Shown here piece after piece: positions 45,900 to 56,674 of a DNA stretch of 64,000 bases. A program made the position numbers and the translations under genes. This DNA is from Albugo candida (lineage: Eukaryota > Oomycota > Peronosporomycetes > Albuginales > Albuginaceae), in the NCBI GenBank assembly GCA_905220665.1, contig CAJNAR010000147.1, positions 372,001 to 436,000 of the forward strand. The letters are read 5' to 3'. The notes under the pieces were generated by a model, which worked only from the letters and a program-made list of their open reading frames with translations, was not told the origin of the DNA and searched no databases. Every line of letters begins with the position of its first letter. Within the stretch, counting starts at the first letter, position 1.

Positions 45900-46596
45900 T
45901 GTGCACTCAGAAGCATTGCGGTGAAGTGGGAAGCTACCAGTATTTGGCTTTCGACTGCAGCAGGGCAAGTCCAACCTGAAAAGCTTCCCGTCTTCTTTTC
46001 TGTTCGACCACGATGATATGTGCACGGATTCCTGGACTTCGTGATGCGTGGAAACCCGTTCGACTGGTTCTGGAGTATCTATGGTTTGCATCAATCGCGG
46101 TTGCGATATATTTATTTGGATGGCCCGGAATCGCAGACTTTTCGCCCACGGCACTTCAACACCTACTTTCTCTTCTGTTTCGGTGATTTGTAGCACACTC
46201 AGCGCTCCCATCTGATATATTTCCAACGGCGATGGTATGGTACTGAGCAGCTGGAGCAATAGAGCAAAGTAATAGAGTTATATTAACATATTGGTTCAGC
46301 ACGGAGATATATCTCTGCTCGTACCAGTCTACTTCAGCTTCGAGGACGGTAAAGATCACAAGTCGATGCTGGGTAGCTTTTCTACTCAGTACTACTTCTT
46401 TTCTATCCGCTGAACTGCGGTGTGGATGATTAATTGTAGTCTAGGCATTTAGAGAAGTCATTCATTTGCGTCTAACTCTAGCAACATAGACGACATCAAC
46501 TAAGCGCTTCGCAAATTTAGTCAATCGTCCAGCATATACTGGACGATAATCACTTGAGTCGGGATTGTATGAGTGTGATCTCCTAATTGATATCAT
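45900..46596 (-). CDS. Hypothetical conserved-looking protein, start divergent from GNB1L
   Basis: The ATG at 46596 opens MISIRRSHSYNPDSSDYRPV and continues YAGRLTKFAKRLVD. A short intron of about 36-54 nt ends with AG near 46446. The frame then runs HPHRSSADRKEVVLSRKA and VIFTVLEAEVDWYEQRYISV. A 37-nt intron follows (GTTAAT...TCCAG, near 46300-46264), then LLSTIPSPLEIYQMGALSV and VPWAKSLRFRAIQINISQP. Frame continuity over two introns supports a real gene. The 3' end is uncertain; open frame continues at least to about 45900, with a possible further 52-nt intron. No known domain is recognised. It lies 297 bp from the divergent GNB1L start. Confidence 0.5.
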
Positions 46597-46893
46597 GGAA
46601 CCTATCGACTGTTATAAAAGTACCAAAACATCTCTCTCTCAATTAAACATGCTCGGAGGTGCATCATGCAGAAAATCAAACGCGCAATACAATATTACTT
46701 GCACAATTGGCAAGCGCAATGTGTTAATAAAACTTCGAACCCTCCAAACAGACAGTAGAAGTGCGAACTTTTTTTTAAACCACTCTACCAATATTTGCAA
46801 TTATCAAATTTCAAGCTGATGCTGCACTACTCAATTCACAAATCCTACGGTGGTCTACTAATTAAATCAATGTTGTGATTCTCACGCTGATTT

Positions 46894-48138
46894 ATGATGA
46901 CACAATGCCCAGATCCAATTGGTGTTTTACGTGGACACATTGCTTCTGTGAACTCTGTCAATTTTCTCACATCTTCTAGATTATTATCGGGGTCGGGTGA
47001 TGGGGTGATCAAATTGTGGGATGTAGCGCAACGTCGAGAAATAACAAGCAATACGGCCCATTCAAAAGCTGGTGTATTACAAATTGCTCCGATTTCGCCC
47101 TATCAAGTTCTGACGCAAGGACGAGATGGTTTTGTGCGATTATGGGACACCGCAAGATTTTCTGAAAAGACAACCCCCGTCAGTTCATATTACTGTGGGT
47201 CTTTTTCGTTCACAAAATGCGCTACGATGAGATGGGAAAGTCAGGTCGAAGCTGAATTTAAGCATCTCGTAGTGTGCCCCGGCAGCCATTTTCAAGAGGT
47301 TCAAATTTGTAGTCTATACTTGCCAATTCAGTTTTCATCCTACAAACAATATCTATCGTACCATTGATAGATACTTGTTTATGATTTGCGGGTGGAATCT
47401 GCAACTCCTGCAATAAAAATGAAATCGATCGGAGAAGCGAAAGGTACAAAAACATCAGACTGGTTGATAACGACAATTACCACTTTTATCCACGTAGGGA
47501 TGTGCATGTCCTTATGTATTATTCAACCTTCGACTCGCATTGAGAATTGTACAATATCGAAGCAATGCGTTGTCGTAGGCCATGAAGGAGGACAAGTTGA
47601 AGTTATGGATATGCGTCATGGGCAGTGCAGTCTTTTTGAAACGGAAATCAGTGCAGAAAAAATGCCTGGTAATGCCTTCCATATGTTTCGGAGAAGCGAC
47701 TCCTACTTATCTTCTTGCGTAGTCCTATCAATAGAGACTGTGTGCAAAGGCAGTCGAATCATTTGTGGAACATCGGAGCAGGTGATAATTGGTGCTGAGC
47801 TGAACTGGGATGTCCCAACATTCACACGCGTTAGCGAGATTCACCGCTGTAAATTTGGAGGAATTTCTAGTATAAGTGTTCGGCCGGACGAGCGAATATT
47901 TGCTACTACTGGATGGGATCGAAGGTAAGCCATTCATTCAAAAGACTCTAAACGCTCTATTAGTCACCTACTGATCAGGACAAGAATTTTTCACACACGA
48001 AAATCGCGTCCTCTGGCAATCCTCAAATATCACACTGATTCAGTTTTTGATGCAGCGTTCAGTCCTGATAGCAAGATTCTCGCAACAAGCTCCAAAGACA
48101 AAAAGATTGCTTTGTGGTCAATCTACCGACCTGATTAA
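46894..48138 (+). CDS. GNB1L: WD40 protein GNB1L/ASTRA-associated protein 1 (Asa1)
   Basis: GNB1L (yeast Asa1) is a WD40 beta-propeller linked to the ASTRA/TTT machinery that stabilises PIKK kinases. The ATG is at 46894 and the TAA at 48136-48138. Exons are split by introns near 47300-47368, 47440-47500 and 47925-47980, all GT-AG and frame-keeping. Family hallmarks in order: [69 protein letters not shown], then the very similar C-terminus [34 protein letters not shown] and [15 protein letters not shown]. Length (about 360 aa) and the terminal W-S-[IL]-Y motif agree with the human protein. Confidence 0.88.
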
Positions 48139-48661
48139 ATGCATATTCTACACGCATACTCGCATGCTTTATCGAAGTTGAAGGAAGCGACGTTACGATG
48201 GATATCGAAGGAGGCCAACAGCAGATACATATTGCGAAGTTGGAATTAAATGATCCGAAAGCCTTGTAAGAAATTGAGGAGACTAAATCACATGCGTCGA
48301 CGCAGCCTAACCTTAATAAAATGAACTTATTATCGCTATTTGGTGGTTTAAGAGACGATGATTATCACCCTTGCGTGATACACTTGATGATTTGCGACTA
48401 GCTCCAGCTTGATGTGACAGGAATAGGTCATAGCGCATGCTCCAGTAGCCGACTATAAGTTTCTTTGAATGAAGCCTCTATCTTGAATTGCTTACGAATT
48501 TACTTGCACAGCATTTGTGGCAGCGCCATCAGAGTTGCTAAGTAGCAAGCACCAAGCATCATCATCAATCATCACCTAACGAACACATTGTGGAATCTGG
48601 ACAAAAAGGCAAAGAGCCGCACACAGTAGAGAATTTTCGAGGCCTCACTCATATCACCCTA
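48139..48661. other. Intergenic region
   Basis: About 520 bp after GNB1L with no recognisable gene. A short repeat-like run (aagcatcatcatcaatcatcacc) near 48555 is the only notable texture. Confidence 0.35.
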
Positions 48662-49297
48662 ATGCTTCGCGAAGTTCTCTTTGATAAAAATGTCTTGCGC
48701 ATATGCAATGATTATCGACATTGCGAGCTTGTGGTCATCTTTTGGAAATGCGGCTGGCTTGATGCTCAGTCAGCATGCAGTATCAGTCAGCATTCGAACA
48801 TCAATGAGAATCCTCACCATGTGCTTGCAAACTGCGATATTGTTGCGGAGTATTCAGCGCCAAGACAGCAAGGATGCAGTTCCTATCCACTGAAACTCCT
48901 TTTATCTTGTTTGTCCAGCAATTTGGATAGGAGGAAGCATAAGAACACTGGAATCTCATATTACCCTGCAGCTGAAGGTCACATCTTCCCCTTTAAGGAC
49001 CGATTACCATCTCATCCCTTGGAAACAATTCCTGAATTATATTCGATCGGCCAGAATTCTGCTTGTGCAAGCAAGCCTTATCATAGACTGCGTTTGTGTA
49101 GCCGTAGCCGAGAAACCCAACTATTCTGGCGTTTTGGCCAAAACAAAGGCTCCAGCCGCTTTTCGGTGGTTATAATCCATCAATTATCTGTTCGATTGAG
49201 GTCTTGGAAACTTATGCTTGGCTCACATCGACATGAGAAAGAATGTGGATCGTGTATCAGACAATTAGAAGAGTGCTATCTTATGCGCCTTGTGTAG
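48662..49297 (+). CDS. Hypothetical protein (211 aa)
   Basis: An uninterrupted frame; the first in-frame ATG is at 48662 and the frame is open from about 48590. More than 200 codons without a stop is unlikely by chance at this base composition, and the opposite strand has no comparable frame. The product is rich in Cys, His, Ser and Arg with no signal peptide, transmembrane segment or known motif. It could be a recently decayed or lineage-specific gene. Confidence 0.35.
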   Translation: MLREVLFDKNVLRICNDYRHCELVVIFWKCGWLDAQSACSISQHSNINENPHHVLANCDIVAEYSAPRQQGCSSYPLKLLLSCLSSNLDRRKHKNTGISYYPAAEGHIFPFKDRLPSHPLETIPELYSIGQNSACASKPYHRLRLCSRSRETQLFWRFGQNKGSSRFSVVIIHQLSVRLRSWKLMLGSHRHEKECGSCIRQLEECYLMRLV

Positions 49298-49925
49298 ATC
49301 CAACGCATATTCAGAGAAATGTGCTACGTTTTGTGATTGTACAGTGTAGCATCATGCGAAACGAGGCGTTCACTATGTCCATCCTTTCAGATTGCGCCGA
49401 TGCCAAGCTTTTATAAGCTTCTGTAGACCACTTGCTTTATGAGCAAAGAAACCGATTGAATATGCAGAAAGTCTGTTTCTTAAAGTGCGTTACTCATACA
49501 TAGCAGTGGAGGAGACAAATTGTTACATATTTCGGAGAGGTGGTGAGATGGATATAATTTTATAATGCTATGGTTTTGTATACAATCTCAAGCGAGGGCG
49601 GCGCTGAAAGTGGCTTACTTCAAAGCTTATAGACATAGTACATCAAACATCAAGCGCAATCATTCGACTTCGCTTTTAAATAGCCATTCAAAATATTGTT
49701 TAAGTTGCCAGTTTCTCACTTTACTTGCGACGCCGCCTATTCCACCGTGCAAAGCGATAAAGGAACTACTCTGAGGAATCCAAAGTCCCATGCATCGAGT
49801 AGCGCATTTTGTGTACAACGTCAGCATTAAGTCAGCAACGAGTGGCAGCCTTTGTTTGACACAACTCCAAAGCGTCAAAGTCATTTTATATCTCAAACAT
49901 TTAGGCCTAGCTAATCCTATCATAC
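49298..49925. other. Intergenic region with possible minus-strand exon
   Basis: Mostly featureless. A minus-strand open segment at 49660-49923 abuts the 3' end of neurochondrin. Parts of it (FIALHGGIGGVASKV) look protein-like, so it might be an alternative 3' exon of that gene, but I could not confirm a junction. Confidence 0.3.
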
Positions 49926-52212
49926 CTAAGAAAATTCTGACTCTTTGGTGTTGATTCCGTGCTCCGATTTGAACGTAAACTTATCCGACAAACTTCTGAC
50001 TATTTCGTATAAATCTCGGACAGAATCGTCAGTGAATTCCGGTGGAAGTGCCTTCAAATTCCGGACAGAATCATTGAATGGTTGGATGAAAGCATCCAAC
50101 TGAGAAGGAAGCTCATGGTGCATTGCATCTTCATGCTGAAGAAATATTGTGCCGATCAGTAGCGATGTACAAGCAAGGTGCAAGTATAATTCATACTGGG
50201 TCAAATCTTGGCAAAATTTCTTATTCTGAGTGAAAATCGTTCCATAAGCGCATGTCATAGGCATGATGAATTTGAGAGCATGGATCCATTGTGATGCATA
50301 TCGTGCAATCGTTATAGTGCGGTCACGATTAAGCATTAATGTGTTGATCAGAATTCCCAAGCATAAACTTAGGGTGGGAACTGATTCATAATCGACATCA
50401 ATACGCCTGCACAAATTGCACGTAAATGCGAAGATACGTTGCTGGACCTCAGCATTGTCCATGATAGCATACGCGGCCTTCGCATTTGTAGTGATTTGAA
50501 GAATCCCGGGAAGTAAAAAGTGAAGCGGATCAAGAGTACGAGAATCCTGTGTGACTCTCTCGGCGCTGATACTCAATTTGTCTAGATAGCCATTCACGTC
50601 CTTTGCAACATTCGGGTTGTAGCAGATGAGAAAAGGTAACATATCATGCTTGTAAATCAGTTCTTCGGAATCTTCAAGACTTTCCGCGATCCACGCGCCG
50701 TAAAATCGTATACTTGCATAGGTGATGATATGTACTGCCTCGGTTAATCGATTGTCATGTAATTCCAAAGCGGTGTATAAATGCGACTTCATAAAGTCTC
50801 TTATGAGACACAACATGGTCGCAACAACTGTAGACAATTCCGTAAGCGTTTGCTGAAGTTGAAATAGCGCCTCAAACGGTATGGGCAATTCTGTTCCAGA
50901 CGACGACTTTGCAAGCCAACTAATGATCACTTCGACTATGCCATAACAAGTGGGAAGAACGTTTAAGATTCGATCAATCCCTTCTTCACGCTCCTTAAGG
51001 TCAGTAACAGCGATGACATCAGAATGATCAGGTTTTATGATGCTTTCTTCAGCTTCATCAAGTGATAGTTTGATCTAGTAAAAGTGCAAAAAATCACCTT
51101 CTAAATATCAAAGAATAGCCTCTATTACCTACCTCGATGGCCACCAGTTTTAGTAATAGAATAAGAAATTTGCTGTCATGAGCCTTATCCATTGTAAACA
51201 TCTGGTCACATTCAACGTGATTCAAGAGTCCATACACACATGTCCAAACTTGATCTCGTTCTCGCTGGGGCCACTTTTGACGTAATACATGCTCCAGACC
51301 ACGTCTCAAATCTAATAAACAGCAATCTCGTATGCTACCCCAAATATCGAGCCATTTTGTGCTCTCTATAATAATTTTTAGAATTTGAAAGTTGCCAGCT
51401 TTAATGTACTTGTTAGCGAACTCGAAACATATGAAACCGTATGTTTCCAAGTGCATTTGACTCCAAAATTCCTTATTTGCAGACAATTCTGCGAGTAACG
51501 ACCATAAATCATTTAAGATTGCCATTCTCTTCTCATTCGTTTCCCCAACGATTTTCTTTTCGTCTAGTTCGCCACTAATTGTTTTCACAATACCAAACAG
51601 TTGTGTGATGATCCTCTTCCGTAACAATAGCTACGTCACCAATTTAATACCTTCGATGTTGCATCAAGCTCGCGTTCTTACCTCTTGACCGCGCTCGATT
51701 CGAGTGAAATTGTTGAGAATAGCGATGCAATCTGAAGTCATATCAGACACAGGAGATTTTAGCAAGTCAGCACACAAGTGCAAAAGAATTCGTTCTTGGG
51801 CATATTCTGGGGCTAAAGTAGGATCCTGTGTGAAGCTTCAAGCCAGGATTTAGTCTCGTTCGTACGCTTTACTACGCAGTATGCTCGTACCTCGCCAGTA
51901 TATTATATGCCAATGAACGCAGTGCTTCATTTTCGTCAATTCCTTTGTACATAACAACGTCATTTACCTCATCTTTCAACTTTTTATAGTCACAAGCTGC
52001 ATACCTTTTGTATCGAGCAAACGAGGAATAAAATCTCTTCCCAACACCTGGGAAATTTGACGCTGGAATTCACATTTCTGCTGGATTGATAATGTGTCAA
52101 GCTTTGTGATCATGTACAATCCAGCGAAAATGTGCTCATCAGACGGCCCTTGTAGCATTGCGATACAGGTTTCCATGCGTTTTGCGTCATTCGTATCGTT
52201 CGTATCGACCAT
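49926..52212 (-). CDS. NCDN: Neurochondrin family protein
   Basis: Neurochondrin is a cytosolic alpha-helical (ARM-like) protein found from animals to plants and protists, with a poorly defined general role; in animals it affects neurite growth and signalling. The ATG at 52212 opens an exon with the family's N-terminal motif (CIAMLQGPSDEHIFAGLYMI, then FIPRLLDTKG). Further exons at about 51930-51680 and 51627-51094 are helical (WSLLAELSANKEFW, RGLEHVLRQKWPQRERDQVW). The last long exon (50930-49926) carries VHIITYASIRFYGAWIAESL and DMLPFLICYNP, matching the conserved ..YxxRxLGAWLAE.. block. Intron ends near 52000-51640 are approximate. It is divergent from the PH-phosphatase gene. Confidence 0.82.
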
Positions 52213-52597
52213 TGTTACTTTCCAAGCACGATTTAGTGGTACCAGTTAGCGCACCATAAATAAGGTACAGGTACCTGCTGTCGAACGCACACCATGCGTA
52301 CCTCGCATATCAGCGAACGCATCTCAATCGTAGCGATTGACTTTCCTCTTCCGTCAGATGATGCGTTTTTTTCCAAATTTCGGGAAATGTATTATAATAA
52401 TTCGAGCATACAAATCTCAGTTGACTTATCTATTTCTTCGATAATTTCGTTAGCGGTTGTGTGCACGGACGTGCGAACATTAAAATTTCATTAGCCGGAC
52501 ATAATCTCTTCCAAACAAATAAGTTATTTGGCCGCAGTATTAAAGCTGTGACTACGGTTAATACAGCGTCACTTCTTTTGACATAGTTTTCTCCTAA

Positions 52598-54283
52598 ATG
52601 ACGCTTCAATGGAAGCACCACGTTGTGAATGATGTCACTGAGGACAAGACGAGTGTTGAGACGTCGAGCGTCCGTCAAAGAACGAGCACATCATCTCCTT
52701 TGGATATATACGAGGATGACTCCGGAAGACCTTCCAATCACAGCAATTCTAGCAGCGGTACTGGCAACACGCAATACAATTTTGCGGGTGGTAAGGGACC
52801 ACCGCGAGCCGTTCATTTTTCAGACACAAAGGGACTGGAATTAACACAAGCTGTCCAAGGTGATACGTATTACCCAACTCCACAAATGGCACGTTCGATC
52901 GTTCACAATGGCTCACTTCGAAGATTCACTGCGGATGAAGTTGAATTATACTTTTCAGAGGACGTTCACCGGTATCCTGTCACTCCAAATGATTACGCAG
53001 TACGAAAGCTACAGCAGCGATGCGATATTCTGATCGCTGGAAGCATGGAGCTTATGAAGAAAAAAACGCTCGTGCTGTCAAAATGGCGCAAATGTCGGGC
53101 TGAATTACATCATGGAGTCTTGATTTTGCGGCCTATAAAAGAAGGTGGAAGTAGTGGGAAAAAACGAACAATTATTCCGATCGCTTCCTGTAAAGTTGAT
53201 TTTGCTGCATTGGCGGAGCATCAGCTAGAGATTACATTTACCTATCAGCTTGAAACGGCTAAACGCCGCGTACGGCTGGAAAGTATGACGGATATGTTCA
53301 TGTGGTGGTGGGGAATCCAATTAGCATCAAAATGTCGTTGTGATATGGAGCAGCTGCATCAAGCGATCCAGAGTAAGGGAAAAGCTGATAAACGAGATGC
53401 AAAGGGATTGAGTGAGCGTCCATATTCAACATCTGCTTTGCATCACTTGGGCAATCCCCACCAAGCGTATGCAAATGCTGATACAAGAACTCTTAATGGC
53501 TCAAGCTCTGATGTTTGTACGTTTTTCCCAAGGACCATGGCAAGGAAAGAGACGGTGCAAGTGCAGGGCACAAATGGAGCGAGTGAGATAATTAGTACGA
53601 TATCAGCAGGTATACCGATGATGTCGGATGGTCCCGCTATGATCCATAGTAAGGCAACCATGACAACGGGCGTGACACATCTCCTGCTTATTCGTCACGC
53701 TGAGGCAGAGAACATTCAATTTCGCGTATCAGATCGAGATAAATATCTGACTGAACGTGGTCAAAGACAAGCCGAAAAAACAGCTCAGTACCTGGAGAAG
53801 CAGTTGCGGGAGGTAATGGCTTCTGATGATAATGTAGAGCTGATTTACGGCGGACTGCTTCGGTCGGTTGAAACTGCACAAGTGTTCCATAAACATATAC
53901 CGTGGCTACGGCATTCGTATCACTGTTGTTTTCTGGAAGATGGAGCTCCGAAGGAGATAGGTCCCTTGTATCGCCAGGAATACCGAAATGCTATGCATAA
54001 AATGGCGTTCGAATTCATTTGTCATTGGGACGCTCATGAGGACAAAAGTCGCTCCGTTCCCATTACTGATTTGGAGAAATACAAAATTGTCATTTGCCAT
54101 ACAAGCTTCATTCAATATTGTCTAGCTCAATGCTACCAAATATCCAAAGATATTATACAGCTTGGTGCACCTATCGCACACTGCAGCATCAGTCAAATTG
54201 ATATAAAGAAAGGCGAATCAATGACAGCAACTTACTCAAATCGTGTCACGCACTTACCATTAACGCATCGAACCACCGACTAG
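52598..54283 (+). CDS. PH-like domain plus histidine phosphatase protein
   Basis: An intronless 561-aa frame with the ATG at 52598. Residues 1-140 are Ser/Thr-rich. Residues about 150-255 form a PH-like domain: LSKWRKCRAELHHGVLILRP, ITFTYQLETAKRRVRLES and a closing helix with the typical Trp (MFMWWWGIQLASKC). A low-complexity linker follows. From about 358 a histidine-phosphatase (phosphoglycerate-mutase-like) domain begins with LLLIRHAEAE, where Arg366 and His367 include the nucleophile. LIYGGLLRSVETAQVF supplies the second Arg, LEDGAPKEIGP the acidic residue, and VICHTSFIQY the second His. All four catalytic positions are present, resembling the PGAM5/UBASH3 branch. The PH module suggests lipid-guided phosphatase action; the substrate is unknown. 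It converges with PEX2 (28 bp between stops). Confidence 0.82.
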   Translation: MTLQWKHHVVNDVTEDKTSVETSSVRQRTSTSSPLDIYEDDSGRPSNHSNSSSGTGNTQYNFAGGKGPPRAVHFSDTKGLELTQAVQGDTYYPTPQMARSIVHNGSLRRFTADEVELYFSEDVHRYPVTPNDYAVRKLQQRCDILIAGSMELMKKKTLVLSKWRKCRAELHHGVLILRPIKEGGSSGKKRTIIPIASCKVDFAALAEHQLEITFTYQLETAKRRVRLESMTDMFMWWWGIQLASKCRCDMEQLHQAIQSKGKADKRDAKGLSERPYSTSALHHLGNPHQAYANADTRTLNGSSSDVCTFFPRTMARKETVQVQGTNGASEIISTISAGIPMMSDGPAMIHSKATMTTGVTHLLLIRHAEAENIQFRVSDRDKYLTERGQRQAEKTAQYLEKQLREVMASDDNVELIYGGLLRSVETAQVFHKHIPWLRHSYHCCFLEDGAPKEIGPLYRQEYRNAMHKMAFEFICHWDAHEDKSRSVPITDLEKYKIVICHTSFIQYCLAQCYQISKDIIQLGAPIAHCSISQIDIKKGESMTATYSNRVTHLPLTHRTTD

Positions 54284-54311
54284 TGATCAACCCGATCTAT
54301 AAGCATCCAGA

Positions 54312-55501
54312 TCAACCAGTGATCAAACGCTTGGACGATTGAAAGTGCTTGCCACATGCCACACAGCTACGAGAACATAGACCACGAGATAAGCCTGACA
54401 AAGCCGAGTTCCAGACTGAAGTACATACGCGAAATTTGCATCGTTTGAAGCACTGAGATAAAGACAATAGTAGCAGTACACGTGGTTGCACGATGTTATG
54501 TACGGCGTCTGATGTTATTTGGAAATTGAGGTCACTCTTCAGCATTTTTTGCAATGTTACCTGTGGCGGAATCCCACACAACAAGCAACAATCACTCGAC
54601 ATTGTGAGCGCTTGCTTGTGCCTTTGTTTGAGTTTACTGGCAACGCGTCGATATAAAAACACGAACAAAGGGAGGAATGTACTACCCAGATCCTACAACA
54701 GATATTGAGGTCAATGGATGCGAGATCGAAAGTTACGAATACTACAGACTACCGTGAATGTTTTCCACAGCTGTTGTCTCGTTATGGGCTCATAACTGAT
54801 CATGCAAGATTGTTCATTTGTTGATTTCTGTCAGTCAAAAGGTATAATGACTTGATGACATGTTCTGAGGCCTTACGTACCAGTCCCATTCCAAGTAAAC
54901 GCTCCTCAAATGAGCGGAAGCGTCCATGTTTCAAGAAAGCAAGTAAATTGAGAAATTGACACGCTGAAATCACTACTTCTAATCGCTTGAAATATGCTAC
55001 AAAATCTGAAATTTGCCACTAGCTCAAAACATCATTGATGAGTAGACTGCCATTCGATATCGCCATTATGATCTACCCTGGTTCTAGACGTATCAGTTTC
55101 ATAATTTCTCGTTCTTTGGGTTGTCAGGATGGACGGGAAACGCTTCCACATGTACGGCATCGCGATCGTGAGTATGTAGTACGCAAACAAAGTGCGAGTC
55201 CGAAATGCGCTTTGGCAGAACTTGACATTTTGCAACTTCATACCTGGTGTCGGCTGTAGTGAGATGGTGGGTGAGGAGAAGAAATGACGTACGAATGTAA
55301 ATACTCGTAGTGTACTTTGTGAATGAATGTCGAACACGTGAAGATAAATGAACGAATCAAAGCGTTTATTTCCGGCGCAAGAGACTCCACCAATCCGGGT
55401 CGAAATTTATCGAACAATCGGGTGGTAGATTCTCGCATTATACCAGCAATCTCATCATCCAAAATTGCGGCATCGTGTTGCTGGACGCGAGTGCAAGGCA
55501 T
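54312..55501 (-). CDS. PEX2: Peroxisome biogenesis factor 2 (PEX2), RING-type E3 ligase
   Basis: PEX2 is one of three peroxisomal-membrane RING proteins that ubiquitinate the import receptor PEX5 for recycling. The ATG at 55501 gives MPCTRVQQHDAAILDDEIAG. Exon 1 continues RLFDKFRPGLVESLAPEINA to FIHK. An intron ending tcactacag leads to PTPGMKLQNVKF and FAYYILTIAMPYMWKRF. Later exons encode FLNLLAFLKHGRFRSFEERL (about 54950-54880), a hydrophobic FLPLFVFLYRRVASKLK (about 54700), then the RING: CLLCG, TSCNHVYCYYC, and CVACGKHF after an intron near 54420-54365. The C3HC4 set is complete only when this intron is removed. It ends SSKRLITG at 54312. The Pex2/10/12 N-domain motifs agree along the length. 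Confidence 0.87.
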
Positions 55502-55972
55502 TATAAAACAGTACCGTATATCACATTCTGGTTCACGGTTCAAACGCGAAGAACTTCGAACCGCTTATTTGAGATTCAAAACCACTGTCTGTTAACGCTT
55601 CTTTCCGCTTTATGTGATCCCATCACAATCGGCTCAACGCCACTGATACTGTCTAGATAAAGGACAGTGATACCTGACGTATCCACGAAATCATGGGTTC
55701 CCCGTCCTGTGCGGATCTGAGCTAATTGCTATAAAATCTATGAAGCGCTACAATGGACTTATACTTACTGAGTATTATATGCGTCCCAAATTCTCACTTG
55801 CTTTACTTGTTTACATGAATATAATCAGAGAAAATGCACGCAATCGATAGGTATACGTTCGGTATCCGTACTACGTTAAAGAGATCATTTGGGTGTCATT
55901 CGAAGCATACGAAATAGGAAGTATGAATTGATATCTAACAATTTTCTACAGAGAATGCGCCTGGCTCAGACC
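55502..55972. other. Intergenic region
   Basis: A 470-bp AT-rich spacer between PEX2 and the FYVE/DEP gene, both on the minus strand. It should contain the PEX2 promoter. I see no further gene. Confidence 0.4.
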
Positions 55973-56674
55973 TCACTGGCTACAAAACTGCTGAATTCGC
56001 GCCGAGTCGTCTTCTTTGATGAGTGCGTTTGTCTTGCAATCAATTGAGCAAAATCCTGGCGTTCGATTCAGTGACTCCAAGTAGGTCTGAAGGCAGTTGC
56101 TGCACTTATTTATCTCAGTAATGATTCCGCTGTCGCATTCATAAGGGACGGATTTAGCGCATGGATCATCACTAAGATAGTAGAATGCTGTTCGTAATGA
56201 CCCGCTCCACGGTTTGGCCAAGACGAAACCCTCCTCAACAAGATGAAGAAAAAGTGAGGACGCCGTACTTCGACTTTCGGCTACTCTAGCATCCACCAGC
56301 CAATTGACGGCCTCAGACTGGACAAAGAATCGGTAGGATATCTTAACGTGCTTTTGGTTCGAATGCGATGCCAGAATCTCGAGTGCGGCACCTAGAATGG
56401 ATGGATCCAAATCATTGCCACATGATGTCACATCTCCGGGAGATTGAGACTGAAAAATACATTTACAACTCTTGCAGACTCTCACTGGTCGATCGTGTTC
56501 CAATTCTGGTACTCGATGGTAATAGAGACTGCAACTTGCACACACTATTTCCTGACACGCACCACAATGATATATGGTTACGGCTGATTTTGAGAGTTTG
56601 AGCTTGCAGCAGGTGCATGAGCTTGCTTTGGCATGTGGAGAAAGTGTTTTCTCGTTTTTCGGCACCGAAAGCAT
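55973..56674 (-). CDS. FYVE-like zinc finger plus DEP domain protein
   Basis: A single open frame; the ATG at 56674 gives 233 aa, though an upstream exon (frame open to 56755) cannot be excluded. Residues about 20-75 form a FYVE-type zinc finger with eight cysteines (CTCC, YHCGAC, CASC, RVCKSC) but without the basic R-R/K-H-H-C-R patch needed for PI3P binding. Residues about 100-185 match a DEP domain: YRFFVQSEAVNWLVDARVAE, STASSLFLHLVEEGFV and TAFYYLSDD. A Cys-rich tail (KCSNCLQ, FCSIDC) may bind another zinc ion. Oomycetes encode many FYVE fusions; the role here is probably membrane or signalling scaffold. Confidence 0.68.
   Translation of the reverse strand: MLSVPKNEKTLSPHAKASSCTCCKLKLSKSAVTIYHCGACQEIVCASCSLYYHRVPELEHDRPVRVCKSCKCIFQSQSPGDVTSCGNDLDPSILGAALEILASHSNQKHVKISYRFFVQSEAVNWLVDARVAESRSTASSLFLHLVEEGFVLAKPWSGSLRTAFYYLSDDPCAKSVPYECDSGIITEINKCSNCLQTYLESLNRTPGFCSIDCKTNALIKEDDSARIQQFCSQ

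Noticed and set aside
52430..52678. Minus-strand 82-codon frame between NCDN and the PH-phosphatase gene
   Set aside because: It overlaps the start of the phosphatase frame, has no motif and no splice support.
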